Shown here piece by piece: positions 27,230 through 36,038 of a stretch of 64,000 nucleotides of DNA (the first letter of the stretch is position 1; every line of letters begins with the position of its first letter). Source of the DNA: Dysgonomonas sp. UBA5412 (GTDB lineage: Bacteria; Bacteroidota; Bacteroidia; Bacteroidales; Dysgonomonadaceae). A program made the position numbers and the translations under genes. The stretch spans positions 62,001 through 126,000 of the forward strand of contig DHNQ01000027.1 in assembly GCA_002409595.1 (NCBI GenBank), written 5' to 3'. The notes beneath the pieces were generated by a model. That model had not been told where the DNA came from and made no database searches. It worked only from the letters and a program-made list of their open reading frames with translations.

Positions 27230-27237
27230 TATTTTTG
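27230..27237 (+). promoter_or_regulatory. Predicted LysR-gene promoter -7 box
   Basis: TATTTTTG matches TAnnTTTG, 23 bp before the ATG of the regulator. It shares the 260-bp intergenic region with the divergent ahpC promoter. Confidence 0.45.
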
Positions 27238-27260
27238 TAATAATTTTAAATATTATAGGC

Positions 27261-28151
27261 ATGGATTTCCGTTTAAATGTGTTTCTTTCGGTAGCGCATA
27301 ATTTAAATTTCTCAAGGGCTGCAAATGAGCTTCATATATCGCAACCCGCTATTTCGCGCCACATAAAGGAACTGGAAGAAACCTATAAAATACAGTTCTT
27401 TGACAGATCTAAGGGAAAGATACGTCTAACTCCGGCAGGTGAGATTCTGCTAAAACGTGCTGAAGAGATAGCGGAAAAATATAAATGTCTACAAGAAGAC
27501 CTTAATTCATTGACCGGAACTCTTAGCGGTGAATTGCGAATAGGAGCCAGCACAACTATTGCTCAATATCTATTGCCTCCATTGATTGCACAATTCATAT
27601 CCATATATCCTGATGTACATCTATCTCTTCTTTCGGGAAATACGGAACAGATAGAACAGATGCTGGAAGATCTGAAAATAGATATCGGGCTAATTGAAGG
27701 TTATCATAGAAAGCCTATATTCAGATATACAGGCTTTCAACAAGACGAGTTGGTTTTAGTCACTAATATGGGAAACAAGTGCAAAGATGAAATTTCTATT
27801 GAAGAGCTTTCCTTGCTTCCTCTTCTCTTACGAGAAACGGGCTCAGGAACTCTTGAGGTGATAGAAAAAGCTTTAGCTATGCATAATAAAAAGATTTCGG
27901 ACATGAATATACTTATGCAATTGGGTAATACAGAAAGCATTAAATTATTCCTTGAAAACAATTCTTCGGTATATGCCATTATCTCTATTGCTGCTATTGC
28001 AAAGGAACTGAAAAACAAGTCACTAAAAATAATCGACATCAAAGGCTTAGAAATGTCTCGCGAATTTGCATTTGTGATCAATCAAGGATCTCAGAATATG
28101 ATACGAAAACGATTCGTTGAATTTCTGCATAGAAAAGCAAAGTATATATAA
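27261..28151 (+). CDS. LysR-family transcriptional regulator adjacent to a YeiH-type gene (YeiE/CysB-like)
   Basis: The 296-residue protein starts with a winged helix-turn-helix (MDFRLNVFLSVAHNLNFSRAANELHISQPAISRHIKELEE, residues 1-60). It continues with a periplasmic-binding-protein-like effector domain (GELRIGASTTIAQYLLPPLIAQFISIYPDVHL from about residue 92). The paired Cys of OxyR is absent and the sequence is closer to CysB/CbbR-type regulators, so it is unlikely to be the peroxide sensor of ahpC despite being divergent from it. In Enterobacteria the LysR protein YeiE is encoded beside yeiH and has been linked to sulfite stress. The same pairing here, with yeiH starting 81 bp downstream, suggests regulation of that gene. 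Confidence 0.85.
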   Translation: MDFRLNVFLSVAHNLNFSRAANELHISQPAISRHIKELEETYKIQFFDRSKGKIRLTPAGEILLKRAEEIAEKYKCLQEDLNSLTGTLSGELRIGASTTIAQYLLPPLIAQFISIYPDVHLSLLSGNTEQIEQMLEDLKIDIGLIEGYHRKPIFRYTGFQQDELVLVTNMGNKCKDEISIEELSLLPLLLRETGSGTLEVIEKALAMHNKKISDMNILMQLGNTESIKLFLENNSSVYAIISIAAIAKELKNKSLKIIDIKGLEMSREFAFVINQGSQNMIRKRFVEFLHRKAKYI

Positions 28152-28205
28152 CAAAATGTTATAGTAGATAACTATATTATATATACAACTTACGAAATAG
28201 AAGTG

Positions 28206-28213
28206 TACTTTTG
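28206..28213 (+). promoter_or_regulatory. Predicted yeiH promoter -7 box
   Basis: TACTTTTG lies only 19 bp before the start of the membrane protein, suggesting that it can be transcribed separately from the LysR gene. Confidence 0.4.
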
Positions 28214-28232
28214 AACAAAAATTCAGAATTAC

Positions 28233-29138
28233 ATGATACGTTTTATTTTCATATGCCTGCTCATAGCTTCGGCTTTTGTCTCTCCGGCCATCGGTCTCTT
28301 TGCCGGTATAATATTTGCGATAGCACTCAAACATCCTTTTCCGAGCCATAGTAAGAAAGCATCTAAATATCTGCTACAAGTGGCAGTTGTAGGATTGGGT
28401 TTCGGTATGAATTTACATAAATCGCTAGAAGCCGGTCGGGATGGTATGCTATTTACAATTGTTTCGGTAACCGGAGTTATGGTACTGGGTTACTTTCTTG
28501 GCAAATGGTTGAAGATACCTCAAAAACTATCATATCTGATATCGTCAGGTACAGCCATTTGTGGTGGTAGTGCAATAGCTGCCGTATCGCCGATTGTAGA
28601 AGCCGATGATAACGAAACATCTATGTCTTTGGCTGTGATATTTACACTCAATGCAATAGCCCTCTTTATTTTCCCTCCTATAGGTCATGCTCTTGGGCTG
28701 ACACAGCAACAATTTGGTTTGTGGGCTGCTATTGCGATACACGACACCAGCTCGGTAGTAGGAGCCGGAGCAACGTATGGACCGGAGGCTCTAGCTGTAG
28801 CTACAACAGTAAAGCTGACACGTGCATTGTGGATCATACCTTTATCTATTGTATCAATATTCATATTCAGAAAGAATAAAAATAAGAAGATATCAATTCC
28901 TTGGTTTATATTCTTATTTATCGTGGCAATGATAATCAATACTTATTTCAACATCCCTCATACAGTATCAGAAGTTATAACAGTTGCATCACACAAATTT
29001 CTTTCCATAACATTATTTCTGATAGGGAGTTCTCTATCGCTGGGAGCTATAAAGGCTGTCGGAGCCAAGCCCATAGCTTTAGGTATTTCTCTTTGGATAC
29101 TTATATCCGTTATTACTCTATTTGTAGTTATGTCGTGA
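28233..29138 (+). CDS. YeiH-family (UPF0324) inner-membrane protein, putative sulfate exporter family
   Basis: A 301-residue protein with about 9-10 hydrophobic helices. Family landmarks are PAIGLFAGIIFAIAL near the N-terminus, LLQVAVVGLGFGMNL, the conserved ISSGTAICGGSAIAAVSPIV, AIHDTSSVVGAGATYG, and VKLTRALWIIPLSI. Database entries call this the putative sulfate exporter family, but the transported species is not firmly established. Its LysR neighbour argues for a link to sulfite or related oxyanions. The small gap and shared strand suggest co-regulation. A hairpin terminator follows at 29164. Confidence 0.85.
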   Translation: MIRFIFICLLIASAFVSPAIGLFAGIIFAIALKHPFPSHSKKASKYLLQVAVVGLGFGMNLHKSLEAGRDGMLFTIVSVTGVMVLGYFLGKWLKIPQKLSYLISSGTAICGGSAIAAVSPIVEADDNETSMSLAVIFTLNAIALFIFPPIGHALGLTQQQFGLWAAIAIHDTSSVVGAGATYGPEALAVATTVKLTRALWIIPLSIVSIFIFRKNKNKKISIPWFIFLFIVAMIINTYFNIPHTVSEVITVASHKFLSITLFLIGSSLSLGAIKAVGAKPIALGISLWILISVITLFVVMS

Positions 29139-29163
29139 GGGAGATAAACCGATCCGAATCTAA

Positions 29164-29206
29164 AATAATAAAGGCTGCCCAAATTTAGGACAACCTTTAT
29201 TATTTT
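29164..29206. terminator. Bidirectional terminator between yeiH and the GH3 gene
   Basis: AATAATAAAGG(c)TG / CA(a)CCTTTATTATT forms a long imperfect stem of about 15 bp between convergent genes. The A/T-rich flanks serve both directions. Confidence 0.65.
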
Positions 29207-29224
29207 ATAAGAAAAAGTTTTGGT

Positions 29225-31447
29225 TTATTTCAACTCAAAAGTAATTTTAGATTTGATGTCGGTAGACGAAGCTCCTATCAATGCTTCAAACTTTCCGGGT
29301 TCTGCAACCCAATCATGTTTAGCAGCATCAAAAAAGCTTAAAGCCGCTTTATCTATTGTAAATTTAACCGCTTTTTCTTCTCCTGCTTTTAAGTATACTT
29401 TTTCAAATCCTTTTAGTTCTTTTACAGGGCGAGGTAACGACGATTTCAGATCGCTGATATACAGCTGAACAATTTCTGCACCATCTACCGATCCGGTATT
29501 TTTCACGTTCACTGTAAATGTAACAGAACCGTCAGCATTCATTTCTTTTTTATCAGCAGATACTTTGTCATAAGCAAATGTTGTATAGCTCAATCCATGA
29601 CCAAAACTGAACAATGGTTTGATTTTCTCTTTATCTACCCATCTGTATCCGACAAAGATACCTTCATTGTAAGTCTGTTCTTCGGCTCCGGGATATTCGC
29701 CAAGTGTATGAGCTCCATTATCTTTAAGGCTAACGGGGAAAGTAAAAGGTAGTTTTCCTGAGGGATTTACATCTCCAACCAAGATAGAAGCTATAGCATT
29801 GCCGGCTTCTGTACCTAAATACCAAGCTTGAACAATTGCCGGAACTTCTTTAACCCAAGGCATAGCCACTGCATTGCCCGAAATATTAACAAATACAAGA
29901 TTCTTGTTAACCTTCGCCAATTCGCTGATCGCTTTGTCTTGTCCGTATGGTAATCCTAAAGATGCGCGGTCGTTGCCTTCGCAATCCTGACCGTTATTTT
30001 TGTTCAACCCTCCAACGAAAATAACAACATCAGCTTCTTTAGCTATCTTGCAGGCTTCGGAAATAAGTTCTTCGGCAGAACGACTGTCTGAGATATTTTG
30101 TCCAACACCAAGTCCATCCTGAGCATCGGATTCTTCACCTACATAACCGCGAGCATAAATAATCTCAGCCTTATCTCCTACTCTATTCTTAATTCCGTCC
30201 AATGGAGAAACTTCATATTTTGCTTTCAAAGAAGAACTACCTCCTCCAACAGTCATTACTTTAATAGCATTTTCTCCAATTACAGCTATCTTTTTTGCTT
30301 TGTTTAAATCAAGAGGTAATACATTGTTATTATTCTGCAATAAGACGATTCCTTCTTGTGCTATTTTGCGACCGGCTAAAGCATGTTCCTCTGTTCCGAA
30401 AGAACCGAAAGGGCGTTTGCTATCCATTGTTGTACGGAAAGCCAGACGAAGTATATTGCGGGCTTTTTTATTTACCTCTTCTACATCCACTTCGCCAGAC
30501 TTAAGTAGTTTCAAAAAAGCTTTTGATAAGAAGTAATTGTCATAAGCATTGGATGCACCCATTGTCAATCCGTCAGTCCATGAACCAAACTCCATATCCA
30601 AACCGTTATATATAGCTTGCTTGGTATCGTTTACACCACCCCAGTCAGAAACTACAACTCCATCAAATCCCCATTCGCCACGAAGTATATCATTTAACAA
30701 ATATTGGTTTTGACAACACCATTCTCCTTTATATTTATTGTAAGAGCCCATTATAGCCCATGCTTTTCCTTCCTGAACAGCAGCTTTGAAAGCAGGAAGA
30801 TATATTTCGTACAACGTACGATCATCAACATTTACGTTTACAGTATGGCGATTTATCTCCTGATTGTTAAGAGCAAAATGTTTTACACATGCTGCCACTC
30901 CATTTTGTTGCACTCCGTGTACATACGGCACTACCATTTGAGAAGAAAGATAAGGATCTTCTCCCATATACTCGAAGTTTCTACCATTCAGTGGTGTTCT
31001 GTATATATTAACACCCGGACCTAATAGTACATTCTTGTTTCTATAACGAGCTTCTTCTCCGATTGATTTTCCATAAAGTAAAGATATGTCTTTGCTCCAT
31101 GATGCAGCCAGACATGTTAGTGCAGGAAAGGCAATACAAGAATCATTGGTCCATTTGGCCTGATCCCACTCATCCCAAAGTACTTCGGGACGTATTCCAT
31201 GAGGACCGTCTGTCATCCAGTTTTCAGGGATACCTAAGCGAGGCACTCCGGCGGAACTAAATTTAGATTGGGCATGACACAATGCTACTTTTTCTTCCAA
31301 TGTCATACGAGACAAGGCGTCTTCAACTCGTGCTTCGATTGGTTTTGTTTCATCCAAATAGGTTGGTAAAGACTTCTGAGCTGACAAATTGAGGCTCATA
31401 GCCGTCGTCAAAAACAAAACGAATCCGGTTCTTACTTTCTTCAACAT
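29225..31447 (-). CDS. GH3 beta-glucosidase, last gene of the glucan locus
   Basis: A 740-residue secreted enzyme (signal peptide ending LSAQ) that releases glucose from the non-reducing ends of beta-glucooligosaccharides in the periplasm. The GH3 N-terminal barrel spans about 40-330 with the KHFALNNQE motif (acceptor-site Lys-His) and nucleophile D268 in GFDGVVVSDWGG. The second alpha/beta domain starts near GIVLLQNNNNVLPL. A C-terminal fibronectin-III-like domain (VTFTVNVKNTGSVDGAEIVQLYI) completes the architecture. It lacks a lipobox, which fits a periplasmic position behind the SusC importer. It is separated from the preceding lipoprotein gene by 152 bp containing a large hairpin. Confidence 0.95.
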   Translation of the reverse strand: MLKKVRTGFVLFLTTAMSLNLSAQKSLPTYLDETKPIEARVEDALSRMTLEEKVALCHAQSKFSSAGVPRLGIPENWMTDGPHGIRPEVLWDEWDQAKWTNDSCIAFPALTCLAASWSKDISLLYGKSIGEEARYRNKNVLLGPGVNIYRTPLNGRNFEYMGEDPYLSSQMVVPYVHGVQQNGVAACVKHFALNNQEINRHTVNVNVDDRTLYEIYLPAFKAAVQEGKAWAIMGSYNKYKGEWCCQNQYLLNDILRGEWGFDGVVVSDWGGVNDTKQAIYNGLDMEFGSWTDGLTMGASNAYDNYFLSKAFLKLLKSGEVDVEEVNKKARNILRLAFRTTMDSKRPFGSFGTEEHALAGRKIAQEGIVLLQNNNNVLPLDLNKAKKIAVIGENAIKVMTVGGGSSSLKAKYEVSPLDGIKNRVGDKAEIIYARGYVGEESDAQDGLGVGQNISDSRSAEELISEACKIAKEADVVIFVGGLNKNNGQDCEGNDRASLGLPYGQDKAISELAKVNKNLVFVNISGNAVAMPWVKEVPAIVQAWYLGTEAGNAIASILVGDVNPSGKLPFTFPVSLKDNGAHTLGEYPGAEEQTYNEGIFVGYRWVDKEKIKPLFSFGHGLSYTTFAYDKVSADKKEMNADGSVTFTVNVKNTGSVDGAEIVQLYISDLKSSLPRPVKELKGFEKVYLKAGEEKAVKFTIDKAALSFFDAAKHDWVAEPGKFEALIGASSTDIKSKITFELK

Positions 31448-31505
31448 AAGTTTGTATTTATATTTAATTTAGTATTTGAATAATTAAATAATACAGTAAT
31501 AAACT

Positions 31506-31564
31506 TACTATGTGAGTCTTATCGGTAGTTTATTTCAAACCTTTCCTCCAAAACCCACATAGTA
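31506..31564 (-). other. Large hairpin between the glycan-binding lipoprotein and GH3 genes
   Basis: TACTATGTG(A)GT pairs with AC(C)CACATAGTA with a single mismatch, enclosing about 35 nt. There is no strong U-run after it on the minus strand, so it looks more like an mRNA processing or stability element than a terminator. Confidence 0.45.
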
Positions 31565-31599
31565 TATATCTGATTTAAGTATTTTCGGTTACAAAATTA

Positions 31600-32925
31600 C
31601 TATTTTTTTGAAACTGTCAAGACTGCATTGTCATTACCTTTGCTCAAATCTACTACAAATGTATAGGTAGATCCGACTCCAAGAGATTTACCACTGACAA
31701 TACCCAGATTGCCTTTATCTCTTCCGTTTTCTCCATCTCCAACGAAAATAACATCACTGGTTGTAGTCAATGTCGCATTATTAAATTCTCCGCCCCAATC
31801 TTTTTGGTGGAAAAATTTGAAGTTAATATCATCTGCTTTTACAGTCTTTCCAGCAACCAGTGTTACTTGATATTTCTTACCACCAATAGGCGCCATACAC
31901 AATCCTTTAGATGTATCCCACCCTACGGTATTAGATGTTATTAAAGGTTTGCCAACTCCATCTCCAATAATCCATATAGCACCACTGCCATCGGCTTGCA
32001 AAGTAGCCGGATTGCCATTTTTTAGAGTTTCTACAATAAAGTATTTATTTTTAAAATCGGCTGTAATCCTATAACTTCCATCTATCGGAACAAAGGTCAG
32101 ATTTCCGTCAGCATCTTTTGCAAAGAAATCCGAATCAATCCACCAATCGTCTAAATCGCTGAAACCTGCTATTTCAATTTTTTGATTTTTAGTCAGGTTC
32201 ATATCTATTCGATATGTATTTTCATCTACGATCTGCATTTCATTGCCATTTATTTCATAAACGACAAATGGAGCAGCCTGATAGGTAAGCGTATTGAAAG
32301 ATATAGTATATTTTCCCGCCGAATAGTTAGAGAAACTAATATCGTTTGTTGTACCTTCAACGATAATTGCATTTTCCCAACCAAAAGTAATTTCGTTACC
32401 CGAATCGCTAAGTTTAGGAGTTTTAATGTATCCTTTTACTTTCTGAGGAAATTCATTAGTAACTTCGTATTTATACAGACCGACTTTTTTCATTTCATAT
32501 TCACCATCTTCGGTCACCAAAGTCAAAGAAGGATAGTCGGGACGTGTCAGTTTCAAATCATACTCTTGCTCTGTTATCGTAAAATTGATATTCTGCAAAA
32601 TCAGTTTTAATGTAGCTGTACCGTTAGGTATATTAGCATAATAAGGAATAAATATTTTACCGGAATATTCTCCATTTGTTTTAGTACGAATCACTGTTTC
32701 CGAAACTTTTTCTTCATCAAAGTACAATTGTGCTTTTACTGTCGACAAAGGAACATCTGCATCTGCAACGTCCAGAGTGAAAACCAAGCTATCGCCAAAC
32801 ATAGCACTACCAAATTCGGTCTTAGGTGTAAGTACAGGATTTCCCGGATTCTTCTCATCATCGCTACACGAGCTGAAAGCGATAATACCTGACAATATTA
32901 ATATGATGTATAAATATTTTTTCAT
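31600..32925 (-). CDS. Surface glycan-binding lipoprotein (SusE-position)
   Basis: The 441-residue lipoprotein has cleavage before C in AFSSCSDDEKNPG; the acidic residues after Cys favour export to the cell surface. The rest is all-beta, with several immunoglobulin-like modules (GEYSGKIFIPYYANIPNGTATLKL; GKYTISFNTLTY) and a C-terminal region rich in aromatic residues (WIIGDGVGKP, NFKFFHQKDWGGEF). This resembles the SusE/SusF-type C-terminal binding fold. No catalytic motif is visible. Its place between GH30 and GH3 in the locus and downstream of SusD matches surface glycan-binding proteins, which help capture the polysaccharide. Ligand specificity is inferred from context only. Confidence 0.8.
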   Translation of the reverse strand: MKKYLYIILILSGIIAFSSCSDDEKNPGNPVLTPKTEFGSAMFGDSLVFTLDVADADVPLSTVKAQLYFDEEKVSETVIRTKTNGEYSGKIFIPYYANIPNGTATLKLILQNINFTITEQEYDLKLTRPDYPSLTLVTEDGEYEMKKVGLYKYEVTNEFPQKVKGYIKTPKLSDSGNEITFGWENAIIVEGTTNDISFSNYSAGKYTISFNTLTYQAAPFVVYEINGNEMQIVDENTYRIDMNLTKNQKIEIAGFSDLDDWWIDSDFFAKDADGNLTFVPIDGSYRITADFKNKYFIVETLKNGNPATLQADGSGAIWIIGDGVGKPLITSNTVGWDTSKGLCMAPIGGKKYQVTLVAGKTVKADDINFKFFHQKDWGGEFNNATLTTTSDVIFVGDGENGRDKGNLGIVSGKSLGVGSTYTFVVDLSKGNDNAVLTVSKK

Positions 32926-32973
32926 AATACTTTTTATTAATTTGAAGCTATGACTGTTATATCATTTTCCGTA

Positions 32974-34473
32974 TTATTTGCTCCATCTATATGAAACTAC
33001 TGATTTAGAAGGCACTTCGTACGTAAAATTATGAGTACCATCATTTATTACTATCTTCTTATTTTCGGTAGTATTATTTGACAATACAAAGGCATACGTC
33101 TTGTCTGTATTCTCAAAGGCAGAATATGTAACTCCATTGGCTGTGTAGCCGGTTGTACCAATTCGGGTTGCACCGGGTTTAACTACCGAAGACAGATGTC
33201 CTATTATATAATAATGAGAGTTGCGTGTAATGGTTTTATAGTTGCCACGGTCTATATCCACAGCTCCATAGCAAGTCTGACAACCGCCATCACGATTAGG
33301 TCCACGATCACTATCTAACATCAAGTTCCATACAATAACTGCTTTGCACCAATTATTTATTGTTCCTAAAGCAACTTGCTCCATATCTTCCATCAATCTG
33401 ACCGAAAGGTTATGTCCATCATTCCATGTTCCGATAGATGTTTCGGTAAAGATCAACTCTTTTTCAGGACGTTTCGCATATACATCAAGTAACTCGGATT
33501 TATCTCCTCCATAGTTATGGAAAGCTGCTCCTGCCACATATTTAGCTGCTGCCTGATCGTCATATATTTTGATCGGATAATCGTTCTGATCAATCATGTT
33601 ATCATAATTATAATTATGATCGAACAGATATATCTTTGTATCTAATCCGGCTGCTCTTAGTTTAGGTCCTAAAGCATTTTTCACAAAGTCCCGCTGCTCT
33701 TCCCATCCCATATAAAGAGATGCCGAGTTACCTCTATTTAATGGTTCGTTCTGAGGTGTAACAGCATCAACGTTAATACCATTTTCAGCCATTGCCTGAA
33801 TCCATTTCACAAAGTACGTTCCATAATCTTGATAGTAAGCAGGGTTTAACTGACCACTCGTCCATGAATTATAAGGTTTCAGATCGGTAAGATTATTAAC
33901 CTTCATCCAACGGGGAGGTGTCCAAGGTGAACCAATGATTTTCATTGAAGGATTTATTGTAAGGATTTCTTTAAGAATAGGAATTATATAATTAGTTTCC
34001 TCATCCTGTAATGCAAAATTCTCAATGCCTTCTTTGTCACAACATGTATATTCACTCAAAGAGAAGTCTGAACAGCCGATAGCAATACGAATATAGCTTT
34101 GTCCCATACCTTCTGTTTCTGAAAATGTTTCTTTCAAAAAAGCAGTTCTATCAGCAGGAGCCATTTTTAGTAAATTGAAACATGTAGAGCCTGTGATTGC
34201 AGAACCAAATCCATCCATCGTTTGATAACGGGTAGTAGGATCAAGCGTAATTGTTGTAGGCGACATACTTGATTTGCTGTTGAAGTCTACACTCTTTTTT
34301 GAAAAATCAAGAGATCTGTCATTTTTTGTCACATATATTGTTACATCTCCGGTTGTCGGATTATCAGGTGAATCCGGTTTTTCGGGAGAGTCACCGGACG
34401 AGTTGCTGCTGCATGCAACAAGCATACATGTGCAACATAGAAGAAAAAATAATGTTATACTTTTAATATTCAT
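32974..34473 (-). CDS. GH30-family endo-glucanase lipoprotein (probable beta-1,6-glucanase)
   Basis: The 499-residue lipoprotein (MLVACSSNSSG) belongs to clan GH-A. The barrel begins around TRYQTMDGFGSAITGSTCFNL and has IIGSPWTPPRWMKVNN. Acid/base E243 sits in VTPQNEPLNRGN and nucleophile E344 in ELIFTETSIGTW. A C-terminal beta domain (KTYAFVLSNNTTENKKIVINDG) completes the family fold. The family contains beta-1,6-glucanases and glucosylceramidases. The neighbouring SusC, SusD, glycan-binding lipoprotein and GH3 favour endo-acting beta-1,6-glucan cleavage at the cell surface, as I recall for the Bacteroides thetaiotaomicron BT3312 locus. The subfamily was not computed. Confidence 0.88.
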   Translation of the reverse strand: MNIKSITLFFLLCCTCMLVACSSNSSGDSPEKPDSPDNPTTGDVTIYVTKNDRSLDFSKKSVDFNSKSSMSPTTITLDPTTRYQTMDGFGSAITGSTCFNLLKMAPADRTAFLKETFSETEGMGQSYIRIAIGCSDFSLSEYTCCDKEGIENFALQDEETNYIIPILKEILTINPSMKIIGSPWTPPRWMKVNNLTDLKPYNSWTSGQLNPAYYQDYGTYFVKWIQAMAENGINVDAVTPQNEPLNRGNSASLYMGWEEQRDFVKNALGPKLRAAGLDTKIYLFDHNYNYDNMIDQNDYPIKIYDDQAAAKYVAGAAFHNYGGDKSELLDVYAKRPEKELIFTETSIGTWNDGHNLSVRLMEDMEQVALGTINNWCKAVIVWNLMLDSDRGPNRDGGCQTCYGAVDIDRGNYKTITRNSHYYIIGHLSSVVKPGATRIGTTGYTANGVTYSAFENTDKTYAFVLSNNTTENKKIVINDGTHNFTYEVPSKSVVSYRWSK

Positions 34474-34505
34474 ATATATTGAATTGTAATATTAATAATT
34501 AAAGA

Positions 34506-36026
34506 TTAATAGCCCGGATTTTGAACCAGATTAACATTCTTATCAATTGCTGCTTGCGGAATTGGAAGGCGATAGGAGTCTTTGTTGAAAGGATATACTT
34601 GAGATTTACGACCTGAATCTTTTGCATATACAGCATTCATAACTTGTTCTACCTTATTGAGACGAACTAAATCGAACCAACGTTGTCCTTCGAATGCTAA
34701 TTCTAATCGACGTTCTTTTAGTAAGGCATCTTCCATAGCAGTCTTATTGCTCCTTACGGCAGGCGATAATTTTGATAATTTTGCACGTGTTCTTATCTGA
34801 TCAATAATATCTGCGGCAGCAGATAAATCAGGTGCATCTTTCATTATCAATGCTTCTGCCTTGAGAAGAAGTATATCAGCATATCTGAACTTGATTATAC
34901 TACTGTTTGCCGAACGACATTTGTACATAAAAGGATAATGATCGGATGGATAATAATTGCTCCATGTACATTCGTAGTATACGACCGATTCTTGGAAACG
35001 AACCTGATCTTTTTCTGTTTCATACGCTTTAATTAAATCTCTCGAAGGAGTTATCCATTTAGCCCAAGTAAAATTACTGTTCCAATTGATAATATCTCGC
35101 CCTAACATCCATGTACACCAGTTTCCACTACCCGATGTAAATTGGGCTTCGAGAATAGATTCGGATGTATTACGTTTCTTTGCATCTGTATTATCCTCAT
35201 TCATACCAAACAGGTCACTGAAGTCTTCTACAAGTTTAGGGCCATCGGCTGTAACAGCATCACAGTATTGGATAACTTTGTTATAATCTCTTAGAGGTTT
35301 TTCTGCATATACTTTGGCCAGAAGAGTACGAGCTACTGTCTTTGTAAACAGAGTTTTATCGTCAGAACTATAATTGGGAGCATCAGCTAAAGCATCAAGT
35401 AAGTCTGCTTCTATTTGCTTATATACTTCCTCTTCGGTGCTTTGTTTAGGAAAATACTGAGGATATACTTCATCTAGAGTTTCTGCTGTAATATCATCGG
35501 CTATGAATGTGATAAGAGGGATATCTCCCCATAGACGTACCATATCAAACAAAACCATAGCTCTGAATATTTTAGCTTGTGCTTTATATTTGGCTCTTTC
35601 TGCGGCAGAAAAAGTGTTGTCCTGTACACTATCAACATTTACTATCAATACATTGGCACGACCAACATCTTCGAGGTATCTATTCCAGTCTCTTTCGACT
35701 ACAGAATTGGAGCCTTCAATAGCATTGTTTTCGAAAGGAACTACCTCTGCACCCGTTGTTCCGGCATAAGCGTTATCTGAGTGGGAATCAGCTATGAGAA
35801 GGAGATCTATATACCAATGCTCTTGTCTATCACGCATTTGGTTGTAGAGAGTTTTCATATGACTTTCCACATCTTCTTTATTCTTAAATACAATTTCTTT
35901 TCCTGATTCATCAATTCCCTGAGTTACATCTGAGTATGTATCAACAGGATCGTAATCGAGAGAGCATGATGCTACCGAAAGCATCAGCGCACACATTAAG
36001 CCTTGAAATATATATTTTGCTTTCAT
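34506..36026 (-). CDS. SusD-family lipoprotein of the glucan locus
   Basis: The 506-residue lipoprotein (signal ending LSVASC, then SLDYDPVDTYSD) caps the SusC pore encoded 12 bp upstream. Typical features are the N-terminal NKEDVESHMKTLYNQMRDRQEHW helix, the TPR-like core (RAKYKAQAKIFRAMVLFDMVRLWGDIPL), and the C-terminal ILLLKAEALIMKDAPDL..IIDQIRTRAKL then LLKERRLELAFEGQRWFDLVRLNKVE. It ends in the usual LPIPQAAIDKNVNLVQNPGY. Together with SusC it would import beta-glucan oligosaccharides. Confidence 0.95.
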   Translation of the reverse strand: MKAKYIFQGLMCALMLSVASCSLDYDPVDTYSDVTQGIDESGKEIVFKNKEDVESHMKTLYNQMRDRQEHWYIDLLLIADSHSDNAYAGTTGAEVVPFENNAIEGSNSVVERDWNRYLEDVGRANVLIVNVDSVQDNTFSAAERAKYKAQAKIFRAMVLFDMVRLWGDIPLITFIADDITAETLDEVYPQYFPKQSTEEEVYKQIEADLLDALADAPNYSSDDKTLFTKTVARTLLAKVYAEKPLRDYNKVIQYCDAVTADGPKLVEDFSDLFGMNEDNTDAKKRNTSESILEAQFTSGSGNWCTWMLGRDIINWNSNFTWAKWITPSRDLIKAYETEKDQVRFQESVVYYECTWSNYYPSDHYPFMYKCRSANSSIIKFRYADILLLKAEALIMKDAPDLSAAADIIDQIRTRAKLSKLSPAVRSNKTAMEDALLKERRLELAFEGQRWFDLVRLNKVEQVMNAVYAKDSGRKSQVYPFNKDSYRLPIPQAAIDKNVNLVQNPGY

Positions 36027-36038
36027 ATTTTTATTCTA

